Translations under genes and position numbers: made by a program | From: Rhizobium sp. Root1203 | GTDB taxonomy: Bacteria > Pseudomonadota > Alphaproteobacteria > Rhizobiales > Rhizobiaceae | Reading direction: 5' to 3' | Assembly (NCBI RefSeq): GCF_001424945.1 | Contig: NZ_LMCW01000021.1 | Span: 606-64,605, forward strand | DNA length: 64,000 bases | Shown: positions 53,757 to 62,745 of the stretch, one piece after another | How positions within the stretch are numbered: position 1 is the first letter of the stretch | Layout of the letters: each line of letters starts with the position of its first letter | The notes under the pieces: generated by a model | The model's input: the letters and a program-made list of their open reading frames with translations, nothing else | Told to the model about the DNA's origin: nothing | Databases searched by the model: none

Positions 53757-54815
53757 TCAGGGCGTGAACAAATCCCCGACCTCGTGACCTCCCGCCATTT
53801 CGCTGCGGTCACCGGGACATTCCATGCGCGTTAGTGCTCCAATTTTCCCGGATGCGTTATTCGCATCATTCCGGGATATAGCGCCGAATGGACCTGCGAT
53901 GGCTGCCGAAATACTGTCGGCAAAGGTCTTCTGGGTTTCCAAAGCACCCTGCGTCAGAAGATTCGCCTCGTATTTGTTCGCCCAAACAATCGCTCCATCT
54001 GCAGTCCGGACGAGCCGCACAAACCACCGAACGTTGTTCCCTTGGAGCCTGGTACTGCCTTGAAGCATAAATCGGGGCGGTTCCACTGGAGAGCGCACGC
54101 GTGTTACGGCGATGACTTCCTTGATGTGTGCCAGTTTATTCAGTATTTCGTCATTAACGCCTTGCGAAATGGTTGACGCAAGCCCGTCTTCGCTCTCGAA
54201 GGGCTCCACGAGCACCGTTGGACGGCTGTCAATGCGCAGTGGCACTTGCACTCCTGCATCCGACCAAGCGACAGGTCGGAACAACCAACCCGCCAACGCA
54301 ACTAAGACAATCACCGCGCCGCTTGCTGCGAGCGACGTGTGGAACCACGCGTGCGTTGGCCGCTCTTCGCGGCTTGCCCCTATCGGGGGTGCGGCGACCA
54401 GCTCGCGAACGTCGACCATCCCTTTCTGGCTAGGTCCGGCCACTTGCTCAATTTCATTGATCTCGAACCGGGGAACGTAGCGGCCCTTCGGTATAGTGAT
54501 GATAACCGGATCCGATCCGCCGGCTACCAGGTAATAGCGCTCCAACTCGCGTCTTACCCGAGCCGCTTCGATTCGCACGCATGGGTCATTCTGGATATCG
54601 AAAGTTACATCGCGCCCGAAAACCAATTGCGCGATGGTGAAGGCCTTCAAGTAGTCGCCACGGCCAGCAAGCGTCTCAGCAACCACGAAGCGAAGGAAAT
54701 CACGCCCACGCTTCGGCATTCGGAACTGATTGCTTTCGAGGATTCGCTCAACCTGCTGCTCGATGTCATGGACGGTTGGATCCCGCGGATCAAACTTGCC
54801 TGCCTCGCAATTCAT
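53757..54815 (-). CDS. Membrane-anchored wHTH/TolB-N-like (FlgO-type) protein, apparently truncated
   Basis: A 352-residue protein. The N-terminal domain (to about residue 125) has ILESNQFRMPKRGRDFLRFV, FGRDVTFDIQNDPCVRIEAA and IPKGRYVPRF, as in rhizobial adenylate cyclase-like/TPR proteins. One membrane segment lies near residues 165-190 (SLAASGAVIVLVALAGWLF). A periplasmic FlgO/TolB-N-like domain follows (RPTVLVEPFESEDG; VDGA-type RTADGAIVWANKY). Known relatives continue with several hundred residues of TPR repeats; here the protein ends shortly after IAGPFGAISRND, so it looks C-terminally truncated. ATG at 54815 has GGGAGG five bases upstream. Confidence 0.7.
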   Translation of the reverse strand: MNCEAGKFDPRDPTVHDIEQQVERILESNQFRMPKRGRDFLRFVVAETLAGRGDYLKAFTIAQLVFGRDVTFDIQNDPCVRIEAARVRRELERYYLVAGGSDPVIITIPKGRYVPRFEINEIEQVAGPSQKGMVDVRELVAAPPIGASREERPTHAWFHTSLAASGAVIVLVALAGWLFRPVAWSDAGVQVPLRIDSRPTVLVEPFESEDGLASTISQGVNDEILNKLAHIKEVIAVTRVRSPVEPPRFMLQGSTRLQGNNVRWFVRLVRTADGAIVWANKYEANLLTQGALETQKTFADSISAAIAGPFGAISRNDANNASGKIGALTRMECPGDRSEMAGGHEVGDLFTP

Positions 54816-55123
54816 TGGGCCCTCCCGACAATCAAAGAAATCGCTGATTTCCGCTCGATAGGCAATCACGTGTGCAGAAGGAAAAAAGATCAGTACAACG
54901 CCGCATCAACGCACGAAGACATGCGGTGAGGAAGTACGTAACGGTAAATGAGAGCGTAAAAAATCCGTAAAACCCAAAATGGATTCAACTTTCCTGAGAT
55001 CTCGTTCCGCCTTGCGATACGTTTGAAACGCGGTGGATCGGTTCCGCACTACAGTGGTTACCGTAGTATACTTCGCACGCGCTGGGCATCATGACATGCT
55101 CGGAGAAATGGAGGGAGCGCTCG
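54816..55123. other. Divergent promoter gap
   Basis: A 308-bp region between the minus-strand wHTH/TolB-like gene and the STAS-fusion gene. It contains a TATACT hexamer at 55067-55072 that could be a minus-ten element; no convincing partner hexamer. Nothing else is seen. Confidence 0.35.
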
Positions 55124-55858
55124 ATGGCGCGCAATACCGGGAGAACCGAAGAAAACAAGAGGGCGGCGCGGCTTGGTCGAACCAGGCTGATGCTGAAACT
55201 TCCCGCTGCGCGATCACAAATCCAGAGTATCGCGGAGGGATCGGCCTTCGATGAAGTCTTCGAAGCCTACGGCATTGCGTGTTCCGCTTTGGACGGGTTC
55301 CGCCACAGCCTATATTCGCGTGATGGCGCCCGGCTCGGGGAGTATGAAAAGATATGCGCTGAGATTGAGGCCGACGTCCTGCAAGAGATTTCACGCCTGC
55401 GCGCAGCGCGAGAGGGACGTGGAACGTGGGATCTAGTCAATGGGAACTGGAGGCATAGAGGGAGGACGATGATAAGCGTTGACACCGTGAGGGATAAAAA
55501 AATCCTCCTTATTACCCCGCAGGGTCCGCTCACGCGGGCTGATTTTCAGACGATCGCAAATGAGTTTGAACGCGCGGTAGCCTCAACGGGCAAGTTGACG
55601 GGATTACTGATCAAGACGCGATCGTTCCCAGGTTGGGAGACGTTCGAGGCAATCACAGCCCACCTGAAATTTATCGCAGCTCACCACCGATCGATCGAAC
55701 GCGTTGCCGTGGTGACCGAGAGCCGATTTCTGAGGGTCATTCCACGGCTCGCCCGCTATTTTGTGCATCCGACAATCCGCGTCTTCGCGTTCGAGGAAAC
55801 AGAAAAGGCGCTCGGATGGCTTGAAAAAGGAGATCTACGACGCTCCAATTCCAAATAG
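55124..55858 (+). CDS. Helical rhizobial protein read through into a SpoIIAA-like STAS domain
   Basis: A 244-residue frame. Residues 1-100 form a helical, charged region (SAFDEVFEAYGIACSALDGF, EYEKICAEIEADVLQEISRL) with its own ATG and GAGGGA site. Residues 116-244 form a complete SpoIIAA-like STAS-fold domain (KILLITPQGPLTRADFQTIA; FPGWETFEAITAHLKFIAAH; ARYFVHPTIRVFAFEE). Between them the DNA looks like an intergenic leader, with GGGAGGACG directly before an internal ATG at 55469 that would start a normal 129-residue STAS protein. So this may be two genes whose separating stop was lost, or a real fusion. STAS function unknown. Confidence 0.65.
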   Translation: MARNTGRTEENKRAARLGRTRLMLKLPAARSQIQSIAEGSAFDEVFEAYGIACSALDGFRHSLYSRDGARLGEYEKICAEIEADVLQEISRLRAAREGRGTWDLVNGNWRHRGRTMISVDTVRDKKILLITPQGPLTRADFQTIANEFERAVASTGKLTGLLIKTRSFPGWETFEAITAHLKFIAAHHRSIERVAVVTESRFLRVIPRLARYFVHPTIRVFAFEETEKALGWLEKGDLRRSNSK

Positions 55859-56183
55859 CTGTTGAAAGATCGTGATGACTCCTCCCGCACGCAGAGTTTG
55901 CCGCCTAGGTTGTGAGCGCCGAGCAATCGAAGCTCGTCATAAGACGCCAGCCGGGATCGATGAGGCAACCGGTAACGGCTGGCGTCGGATAGTCCACGGA
56001 ACCTTCAAGCGAGCGTTGTTGGATGCAGACGACTTGGCGTCGCAAGGGACGGTTGCTCGCCCCCGAGACGAGCACCCATTCGCCTGCCTTCGTCTTGGCG
56101 ATCTTGGCCCGCTGAGCATCGAAATCCGCCAAGCATTTTTAATTTTAGATAGTGCTAATAATATGTATTAATTTTCTCGGCAT
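55859..56183. other. Gap holding only a doubtful minus-strand frame
   Basis: A TTG-started frame at 55905-56132 is described separately. The right third (56130-56180) is AT-rich and may hold the promoter of the next gene. Confidence 0.35.
55905..56132 (-). CDS. Possible 75-residue protein, unknown
   Basis: The frame begins TTG (MADFDAQRAKIAKTKAGEWV) and ends in TAG. Third codon positions are strongly G/C, as in the real genes of the window, which argues it is or was coding. No ribosome site is visible at the TTG, so it may be a fragment. No family recognised. Confidence 0.35.
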   Translation of the reverse strand: MADFDAQRAKIAKTKAGEWVLVSGASNRPLRRQVVCIQQRSLEGSVDYPTPAVTGCLIDPGWRLMTSFDCSALTT

Positions 56184-56696
56184 ATGCTTCTCACGAACGA
56201 CAGAGCCGTAACGTGGGGTGTAAGCATGATGCATTACATTGGCGGCAAAATTTCAACGTCCCTGCTTGTCTCAATTATGTGCGGCTCAGTCAGCCTAATT
56301 CTCATCCGCGCCAACGTATCGCATGAAGCAGCTAAAGTTGTTCTTGCGCTGGCGACATCCGCTGCTGCCTTGAGGCTCATCGTTGTTGCGAAGAGGCAGA
56401 ACTACGAGCGCTCAGGCGTTCACCAGCTTTCGACCGCCGCCAGCTTTCCCCTTACGTTGACAGCAAATGAAGTAGCAACGTTGTTGTGGATCATGAGGCG
56501 AGGCAAACAACGCTTCGTGGAAACGTCCGAAAGCATCCGGTCGATGTACAACAAGGGAATAATCGTCCGACCGTGGAGTGGCTGCAGCGCATGGATGGTG
56601 GCTGACGGAATTTGGAACGAGCGGGAGCGCTTCGTGTCTGCAAGGCGGTTGCTATCGACGCCGCAGGACTTTCCGCAGAACGGTGCGTTCCTGTGA
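56184..56696 (+). CDS. Small membrane protein, unknown
   Basis: A 170-residue protein with two hydrophobic segments (about residues 23-42 and 50-65), then a soluble domain with SAASFPLTLTANEVATLLWI-type sequence and KGIIVRPWSGCSAWMVADGI. The start is uncertain: ATG at 56184 or the MMHYIGG pair about 15 codons later; neither has a strong site. The organisation resembles superinfection-exclusion-type small membrane proteins only superficially. Confidence 0.5.
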   Translation: MLLTNDRAVTWGVSMMHYIGGKISTSLLVSIMCGSVSLILIRANVSHEAAKVVLALATSAAALRLIVVAKRQNYERSGVHQLSTAASFPLTLTANEVATLLWIMRRGKQRFVETSESIRSMYNKGIIVRPWSGCSAWMVADGIWNERERFVSARRLLSTPQDFPQNGAFL

Positions 56697-57255
56697 AAAG
56701 TGCGCCCCTTACCTCAAGCGCGCATTGTCCGACGGCCGCTAAGATTTCATAGACCCCTTCACTCAACAGGAGCTGTTTGGCGACGATCCGTGGAAATGCC
56801 GCAATCCCGCTTGTCCGGCGGCAGCAATGTCGTCCTGAACGAAATGCCCAAACTCGGCCCACTTGGCCAGCGATACGCCGCGTCAAGGAAAGGCCGAAAG
56901 ACGCTCCTGTCGGCGCAACAGGGCGGTGAGCCTCGGGCGCGCGGTGCCGCCTGACACTCTAGACCAATAAAGAACACGGCGTGTCATTCCTCGCCAATGC
57001 AATGCCGCAGCAGCGGAGCTCTTTCCGGTGTCGAACATCCCTTGAGAAACCCGTCGAGCCGTAGCGCTCAAGAAGTCCGATGCCGACCAAGACCATGCTA
57101 ATTATAGCTCCATTATAAAGCCTTAGTTGCATGTTTTCGTCCCGCTAGCGGGCTCATTTCTAAGCAGTCTTGCTGATTTCTAGATGGTACGCTGCAATAT
57201 AAAACATCGTCCGCGCTTGGCTTGGCATTTCCCTGTAAACAAGAAGGAGATAGCT
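56697..57255. other. 559-bp gap with no supported gene
   Basis: Short open frames only. A plus-strand stretch near 56760-56830 (ELFGDDPWKCRNPAC) looks protein-like but is stopped after a few codons and may be a remnant. Confidence 0.35.
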
Positions 57256-57747
57256 ATGAGACGTGAGATTATAGTCGGAGTGGCATTGCTTTGTTCCGCG
57301 CTGGCCGCGCCCGAAGCGATGGCCCAGGCGAAATACGGTTCGGAAGCGGGCTGGGATATTATCATCAAGAATGACATGGGCCCTGGATGCCTGATCACCA
57401 AAGCAAATGCTGACGGCACGCAGATCCAGATGGGCATCGATGCAACCGGCAAGCTGCGCGGCTACATGGCGCTCTATACGAAGGCTGACGCCAAAGTCGC
57501 CGCGGGCGAGAAACTTTCGGTCCTTTTTGACGTCGACGGCCAGCAGTTTAAAGGCGAAGCCAAGGGCCAGGCGATGGACGGCTATAGAGGCGCGTTCGTG
57601 TGGGTGAACAATGCTGATTTTATCTATGGCCTCGCCAAGAAGAATGCAGTGACGATCACGCCCCAAGGTGGCACTCCAGTCGTCGTTAGTCTCAAAGGCA
57701 CCGATGCCGCCTTCAAGGCGCTGAGGGCCTGCCAGGACGCACGGTGA
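57256..57747 (+). CDS. Secreted protein, unknown function
   Basis: A 163-residue protein with a clear signal peptide (MRREIIVGVALLCSALAAPE, cleavage near AMA-QA). The mature domain contains WDIIIKNDMGPGCLITKANA, DGTQIQMGIDATGKLRGYMA and a terminal FKALRACQDAR. The two Cys may form a disulfide. ATG preceded by AAGGAGA at four bases; the longer frame upstream is unsupported. The order of beta-strand-like segments resembles invasion-associated-locus-B-type periplasmic proteins, but I would not assign that. Confidence 0.75.
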   Translation: MRREIIVGVALLCSALAAPEAMAQAKYGSEAGWDIIIKNDMGPGCLITKANADGTQIQMGIDATGKLRGYMALYTKADAKVAAGEKLSVLFDVDGQQFKGEAKGQAMDGYRGAFVWVNNADFIYGLAKKNAVTITPQGGTPVVVSLKGTDAAFKALRACQDAR

Positions 57748-58481
57748 TGCTAGCGGATTGTGCAGCAGTCGACCAAGGCTAGTCCGGGACGCTTCAATAC
57801 ACTATGCGCTCTGCGTTACCGGAGAAGCGGGCGCGGAGCGCGGTCGGTGGCTGTTGCTATACAGCAGGGTTTCGTTGCGCTGCAATTCCAGGCTGAAGTC
57901 GATGAAGGTAAGAAGGCGCAAGACTGGCTTCAGTCCAACGCGCCGGCGTTCATGAAAAACATCCGCAACGAGGTGGCGATGCGGTTGTAACGTCCGGAAG
58001 ATCAGGAGCGCTTCTCTGCCGGGTTGAGGGCCCCGGGAGCCTTCATTGCGCGTCGGATATCCTCGTTTCAAGCCAGCATGCGCCGAAGATTCAGAATACA
58101 TGCGACTTGGATGTCTTGCATGCCGATCTGTATCGGACGGCCGTCGCAGCAACGCCACGTGCTGCCGGTTTGCTGTGAGGTAGTATACGGTATCATCCCC
58201 CAAGTGACGCGTATTTTACTGCCCCTGCCGGTAGTCGGAGTGTAACCTGACGAGGTACTAGCGGCAGATGCCCGGTTGCTTGCGACTTGGATTACGGCGG
58301 TGGCACCGACGACGATCGTTCGGGGATTCTTCAAGGGACTGCAACCATCACTGCGATAAGCGGACGGGCTGCCTGGATACCGGGGTCACGCTTCCGGCGT
58401 GTTGCGAACCCGTCAACTGAGAATCGGGAGTGAGCCTGCCGGGCATGGCAGGGCTCATACCCTATCATTGGAGGATGAAGC
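57748..58481. other. Gap with possible gene fragments before asdA
   Basis: Two stretches look coding but lack proper starts: plus-strand 57840-57990 (QGFVALQFQAEVDEGKKAQD, ending at TAA) and a TTG-started minus-strand frame 58068-58334 (88 codons, containing GSTWRCCDGRPIQIGMQDIQ). Neither is recognised. The last 50 bp form the leader of the aspartate decarboxylase gene. Confidence 0.35.
58431..58457 (+). promoter_or_regulatory. Leader hairpin before asdA
   Basis: TGAGCCTGCC (58431-58440) pairs with GGCAGGGCTCA (58447-58457) with one bulged G and a 6-nt loop. It ends ten bases before GGAGGATG, the ribosome site of the asdA gene. It may be a regulatory leader; no known riboswitch consensus was recognised. 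Confidence 0.35.
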
Positions 58482-60075
58482 ATGGCCGAGATTGATTATC
58501 GCGAATACGAGCACATGAGCCCGTTCGAAATAAAGGACGGACTGATGAAGCTTGCCAAGCGCAGCGCACAGAAATCCGCGCATGCGCTGCTCAATGCCGG
58601 ACGAGGCAATCCGAACTGGATCGCAACGACTCCGCGCGAAGGCTTTTTCCTGTTCGGCCAGTTTGCATTGTCCGAGTGCCGGCGCTCCATGGACAACCCG
58701 GCGGCGGGTCTCGCCGGGATGCCGCAGATGAACGGCATTGCTGCAAGGTTGCAGGCGTGGCTTGCCAAGCATGCCGACGATCCGGGTGCCGGATTTCTTT
58801 CGAAAATGGTAGATCACGGCGTCAAGGCATTCGGATTCGACGCCGACGCCTTTGTGTTCGAGCTGACGGATTCGATCATCGGCGACAACTATCCGGTTCC
58901 CGATCGCATGCTCGTCCATGCCGAACAGGTAGCGCACCGGTATCTCATGTGGGCGATGGGGGCAGATGCGGCCGCCGGCAAATTCGACCTCTACGCGGTC
59001 GAAGGCGGCACCGCCGCGATGTGCTATATCTTCAAATCTCTGATGGCCAATCGGATTCTGAAGAAAGGCGATACGATCGCCATGGGGACCCCGATCTTCA
59101 CGCCTTATATCGAGATTGCGGAGCTCGAGGACTATGCCTTCAATGCCGTCCACATTCGGGCGACGCAGGAACATCGTTTTCAGTATTCCGACGACGAACT
59201 CAAGAAGCTTGAAGATCCGAAGATCAAGGCATTCTTCATCGTCAATCCCGGCAATCCGACCTCCATGGCGATCGATGCGCCGACGCTGAAGAAGCTTGTC
59301 AACCTGGTGAAAACCAAGAGGCCGGATCTCATTCTTCTCACCGACGATGTCTATGGCACCTTCGTTCCAAATTTTCGCTCGCTGGCCGTACAACACGATC
59401 GGTGTCTATTCCTACTCGAAATATTTCGGATGCACCGGTTGGCGGCTCGGCGTGATTGCCATCAATGAGAAGAATATTCTCGACGACCGCCTCAAGGAGC
59501 TTCCAGCCAAGGAACTGGAAGCGCTCGACAAGCGATACATCTCGATCACGCTCGAACCGCGCAAGCTGAAGATGATCGACCGGCTTGTCGCCGATAGCCG
59601 GGACGTGGCGCTCAATCACACGGCGGGGCTGTCCTTGCCGCAACAGGTGATGATGACGATGTTTTCCATGAGCGAGCTGATGGATACCGACAAGGTCTAT
59701 CAAAAGGCCTGCATGGCGATCTGCAGTACGCGCGTAAACACCCTGCTCGAGGGCCTTCCCCTCGACCTGCAGCCCAATGCGAATTTTGCCGCCTACTACG
59801 GAACGATCGATTTCGAATTCTGGCTTCGCAGATATGTCGGCGAGGAGATGGTCACCTGGTTGAAAGAGCACGTCCACCCGCTCGATCTCGTCTACAGGCT
59901 GGCCGAGGACCACTCGATCGTGCTGCTCAACGGCGGCGGGTTCGATGCCCCGAATTGGAGCGTTCGTGTCTCGTTCGCCAACCTCGCCGATGATGTCTAC
60001 GATGATATCGGGCGCGCCGTCCGTGCCGTTGGGCGCGGCTACGTCGACAGGTTCGAGGCATCCAAGGGCAAGTAG
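58482..60075 (+). pseudogene. asdA: Aspartate 4-decarboxylase/aminotransferase, frameshifted
   Basis: Two frames together cover a normal-length AsdA (about 530 residues), the PLP enzyme that beta-decarboxylates L-aspartate to L-alanine. The first frame runs from ATG 58482 (GGAGGATG upstream) to PNFRSLA at about 59387. The second continues PYNTIGVYSYSKYFGCTGWR, including the PLP lysine (YSKYF), to the stop at 60075. Relatives read SLAAELPYNTIG, so an 11-nt loss (or equivalent) at about 59387 fits both the shift and the missing residues. The first product alone lacks the PLP lysine. A sequencing error is possible. Confidence 0.85.
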
Positions 60076-60097
60076 GGGGAAGTCGCCGAACTCGAGA

Positions 60098-60126
60098 CGG
60101 CCGCGGTCCATGTCGGGTCGCGGCCG
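60098..60126 (+). terminator. Hairpin after asdA
   Basis: The arms CGGCCGCG (60098-60105) and CGCGGCCG (60119-60126) with a 13-nt loop lie 23 bp past the stop, followed by CTGGTTTCTCG. Plausible but T-poor terminator. Confidence 0.4.
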
Positions 60127-60338
60127 CTGGTTTCTCGATTATCCCACGCTATTCGCGGCACTAAATCCCTTCGGGGCGAAGCTCCGGTCGCATGCTCGAC
60201 GATGCCGGTGGCGCGCCCAAACACGTCGGTGGCGAGATGTTGAAGATGACTCCCGAGGTCAGGCAAATTTCTACATCAGCTTCCTGTTCTCTCGGAGCTT
60301 GGTGGGTGCGAGCATTTTCGGCGGACGTCGCCGAAATG

Positions 60339-61274
60339 CTAATCCTTTACGATCTCCCAGCTCGCATCCGGATTGAACTCCCTGATCGCAGAGGCGCGTT
60401 CTTCCGTCCTGTCTCCCAGATCCCGTTCATAGACGATGCCCGCGTTGTTGACGATGAAGGTTTGGACGCCGGACACCCTGTATTTCGCGGGCCAGGCGAT
60501 CAGCGCAAAGCCACCCGTCATGTTGCCATTGACGATATAACTTTGCTTGCCGCCAATCACGTTGGAGCCCTGACCTGTCAGGATACGATAGCGATAGCCG
60601 TAGTATCCCGCTCCGCGCTTGGCCTTGCTGAAGGCGGCCGTCTCGATCAGGGGGCCGGCAGGACTTTCCTCGTCGAAAACACCCGGCTGCCAATACAAGC
60701 CATCACGTTTGCCGGGGCTGCTGATCAGCCGTTGTGCGAATTCGTAGACACCATCCTCATCTTCATCGATGCGCGCATACTCGTATTGGGCATTCACGTA
60801 GTCGTACATCGTCTGGATCGTTGCGAGCTCGTTCTCGCCCACCCGGCGGTTGACGATTTCCTGCAGACCCACCTCGGTATCGAATGTCCACTTTCCGTCC
60901 TTTCCCTTCGACAGGGGAAATGGCAAAGGCCAGAGGACGTCACCGACGGCAACAACCTTGCGATCTCCCACATCCTGAAGGCGCAACTGCCGTGATCCGC
61001 CCTCGCGGATGAGCCCATAGCTGATCATCGCTTCGTTGCTGGACCTGAGCTTTTCAGCATTCAGTCCAAGGAGAGTTGCCAGGCCATCGATATCGTTGGC
61101 GCTGAGAACAGCCTTGAGCCGCTCGAGTGCGGCCGAAGGGTCGTCGAACGATGGGGGTGTGCCAGCGCGGAACTCAGCAAGGTTCGTCTGCATCTGGGCA
61201 GTGGACGGAGCTGCCAACGCCGGGGAAAGAGCCGTTGCGAGCAGCAACGCTATCAATCTCAACTGTGGTCTCAT
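60339..61274 (-). CDS. DUF2950 family secreted protein
   Basis: A 311-residue protein with signal peptide MRPQLRLIALLLATALSPAL (cleavage near ALA-AP) and the DUF2950 fold: ENELATIQTMYDYVNAQYEY, DGLYWQP, GYYGYRYRILTGQG and FALIAWPAKYRVSGVQTFIV. Function unknown; the family is periplasmic and nearly always found beside DUF3300, as here (34 bp apart, same strand). Confidence 0.88.
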   Translation of the reverse strand: MRPQLRLIALLLATALSPALAAPSTAQMQTNLAEFRAGTPPSFDDPSAALERLKAVLSANDIDGLATLLGLNAEKLRSSNEAMISYGLIREGGSRQLRLQDVGDRKVVAVGDVLWPLPFPLSKGKDGKWTFDTEVGLQEIVNRRVGENELATIQTMYDYVNAQYEYARIDEDEDGVYEFAQRLISSPGKRDGLYWQPGVFDEESPAGPLIETAAFSKAKRGAGYYGYRYRILTGQGSNVIGGKQSYIVNGNMTGGFALIAWPAKYRVSGVQTFIVNNAGIVYERDLGDRTEERASAIREFNPDASWEIVKD

Positions 61275-61308
61275 GGTTCAATCTCCGAAAATCCAAAGAA
61301 CTGGAAAC

Positions 61309-62745
61309 CTACCTGCGGCCACCACCACCACCGCGACCGCCGCCGCCGCCACGGCCACCACCGCCACTCGGTATCGGACGTGAGCGCTGTTGTGCCGCAC
61401 GTGGCGCTCCGCGCTGACCTCCGCCCATGCTCTGTCCTCCCCGCTGGGATGACACTGCCTCGCGGCGTCCCGACTGCACATTGCCAAGGGCGCTTGACTG
61501 GCGAGAGCGATTATCAGGCCGGGCTGCCATCTTCGGTGCGCTTGACTTCCTGTTGGCTTTTGCGGCTGGCTTCGAGGGACGGTTTGCCGCGTTAGTTGGA
61601 CGATTGCCCGCCTGGCCGGCTCGGGCATCAGGACGGGAGGCGCCTGCCCGGTTTGCGGCGGCATTTCCGGCGTTAGGCCTTGGTTTTGCTTTCAGGCCCT
61701 CGACCGTGCCCTTGCGAATATCGTTGGCCCGGGCACCGGCCCCGGCATCTCTGGTTCCCGGCCCGCGGTTCACCTGGCGATCGCTGACCTTGTTCTTGAG
61801 CTGGTTGCGGTTGTCGGCTTGCAGACCGGACTTGATCGCCGAACGATCGAGGTTGGCGAGCTGATCCTTTCCGATGCTCAGCTTGCTGCGGTCCACCTTG
61901 GTCCAGTCGACGTCGTTCCACTTGACCTTGCCGCTGAAGTTCCGGTCGTTGAAGCAGTTGTTACAATCGATATCGACGTCGTTGCCCCAGCCGCCGCCCC
62001 AGACGCCCCAATCGTCCCAGTTGACGATGGCCGCCCATGCGATCCCGGTCACCGCACCCGCAAAGAAGGTGGCACCCGGATAGTAGTAGCTGTCGTAGTG
62101 GTCGGGATAGTAGGAGATCGGTTCGGCAGCATAGCCCTGTTGATAGAGCATTTCGGGCGCGTACTGAGGGATGTACACCTTCTCCGGATCGGTCGGACGA
62201 ATGACGACGTTTTCGTTCTCCACCACCACGGTGATCTTGTCGTCGGTCTTGATGACGTTTTTAGCCACCGCTTCGTCACGAAGCTGCTGGATGGCGATCA
62301 ACACATCCTTCTGCTGATTGGTCAGCGCATCGGCCAGCGACTGCGTCCAGTCAAGGTCCTCGCTCATCATCTTGACGATGTCGGGATAGTTGAGCAGCGA
62401 GATAATGCTCCCATCCCATTCTTCCTTCGGCTTCAGATCGCTTTTCGTCTTCCTGGTCTCCAGGAAGCGCTCGGCCTCCACGATCTGCAGGGGGAAAAGC
62501 GATGCAGCAGAAATCGCGGCCACGAGTTCGTCTGGATAGAGCGCAATACGCGCGACAAGAACCGCGAGTTCGTCGTCGGAAAGCAGGTTGGTATCCGTAT
62601 CCGCCTCGGCTGTTCCCTGCGCGGGAACGGGCTTCGACGCAGGTGTTTGCGTCTGTGAGTAGGCCGCATGGGGATCGAGTACCGCCGAGACGAGCGCCAA
62701 CGCCGACAGTGCGACGAGTAGCCCAAAGGATCTTGCTTTTGTCAA
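61309..62745 (-). CDS. DUF3300 family secreted protein with Gly/Arg tail
   Basis: A 478-residue secreted protein. The signal peptide ends near AAYSQ. The DUF3300 core has LLSDDELAVLVARIALYPDE, WTQSLADALTNQQKDVLIAI and YIPQYAPEMLYQQGYA. A Trp/Asp/Asn-rich middle (VWGGGWGNDVDIDCNNCFND) precedes a long disordered basic C-terminus ending in RGGGGG repeats. TTG start with GAGGAGG upstream. Function unknown; it likely forms a unit with DUF2950. The disordered tail suggests interaction with polyanions or the cell surface. Confidence 0.87.
   Translation of the reverse strand: MTKARSFGLLVALSALALVSAVLDPHAAYSQTQTPASKPVPAQGTAEADTDTNLLSDDELAVLVARIALYPDELVAAISAASLFPLQIVEAERFLETRKTKSDLKPKEEWDGSIISLLNYPDIVKMMSEDLDWTQSLADALTNQQKDVLIAIQQLRDEAVAKNVIKTDDKITVVVENENVVIRPTDPEKVYIPQYAPEMLYQQGYAAEPISYYPDHYDSYYYPGATFFAGAVTGIAWAAIVNWDDWGVWGGGWGNDVDIDCNNCFNDRNFSGKVKWNDVDWTKVDRSKLSIGKDQLANLDRSAIKSGLQADNRNQLKNKVSDRQVNRGPGTRDAGAGARANDIRKGTVEGLKAKPRPNAGNAAANRAGASRPDARAGQAGNRPTNAANRPSKPAAKANRKSSAPKMAARPDNRSRQSSALGNVQSGRREAVSSQRGGQSMGGGQRGAPRAAQQRSRPIPSGGGGRGGGGGRGGGGGRR

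Noticed and set aside
61318..61375. Apparent microsatellite of CCACCGCC-type units
   Set aside because: It encodes the Arg/Gly-rich tail of the DUF3300 protein in frame, so it is coding low complexity rather than an independent repeat.
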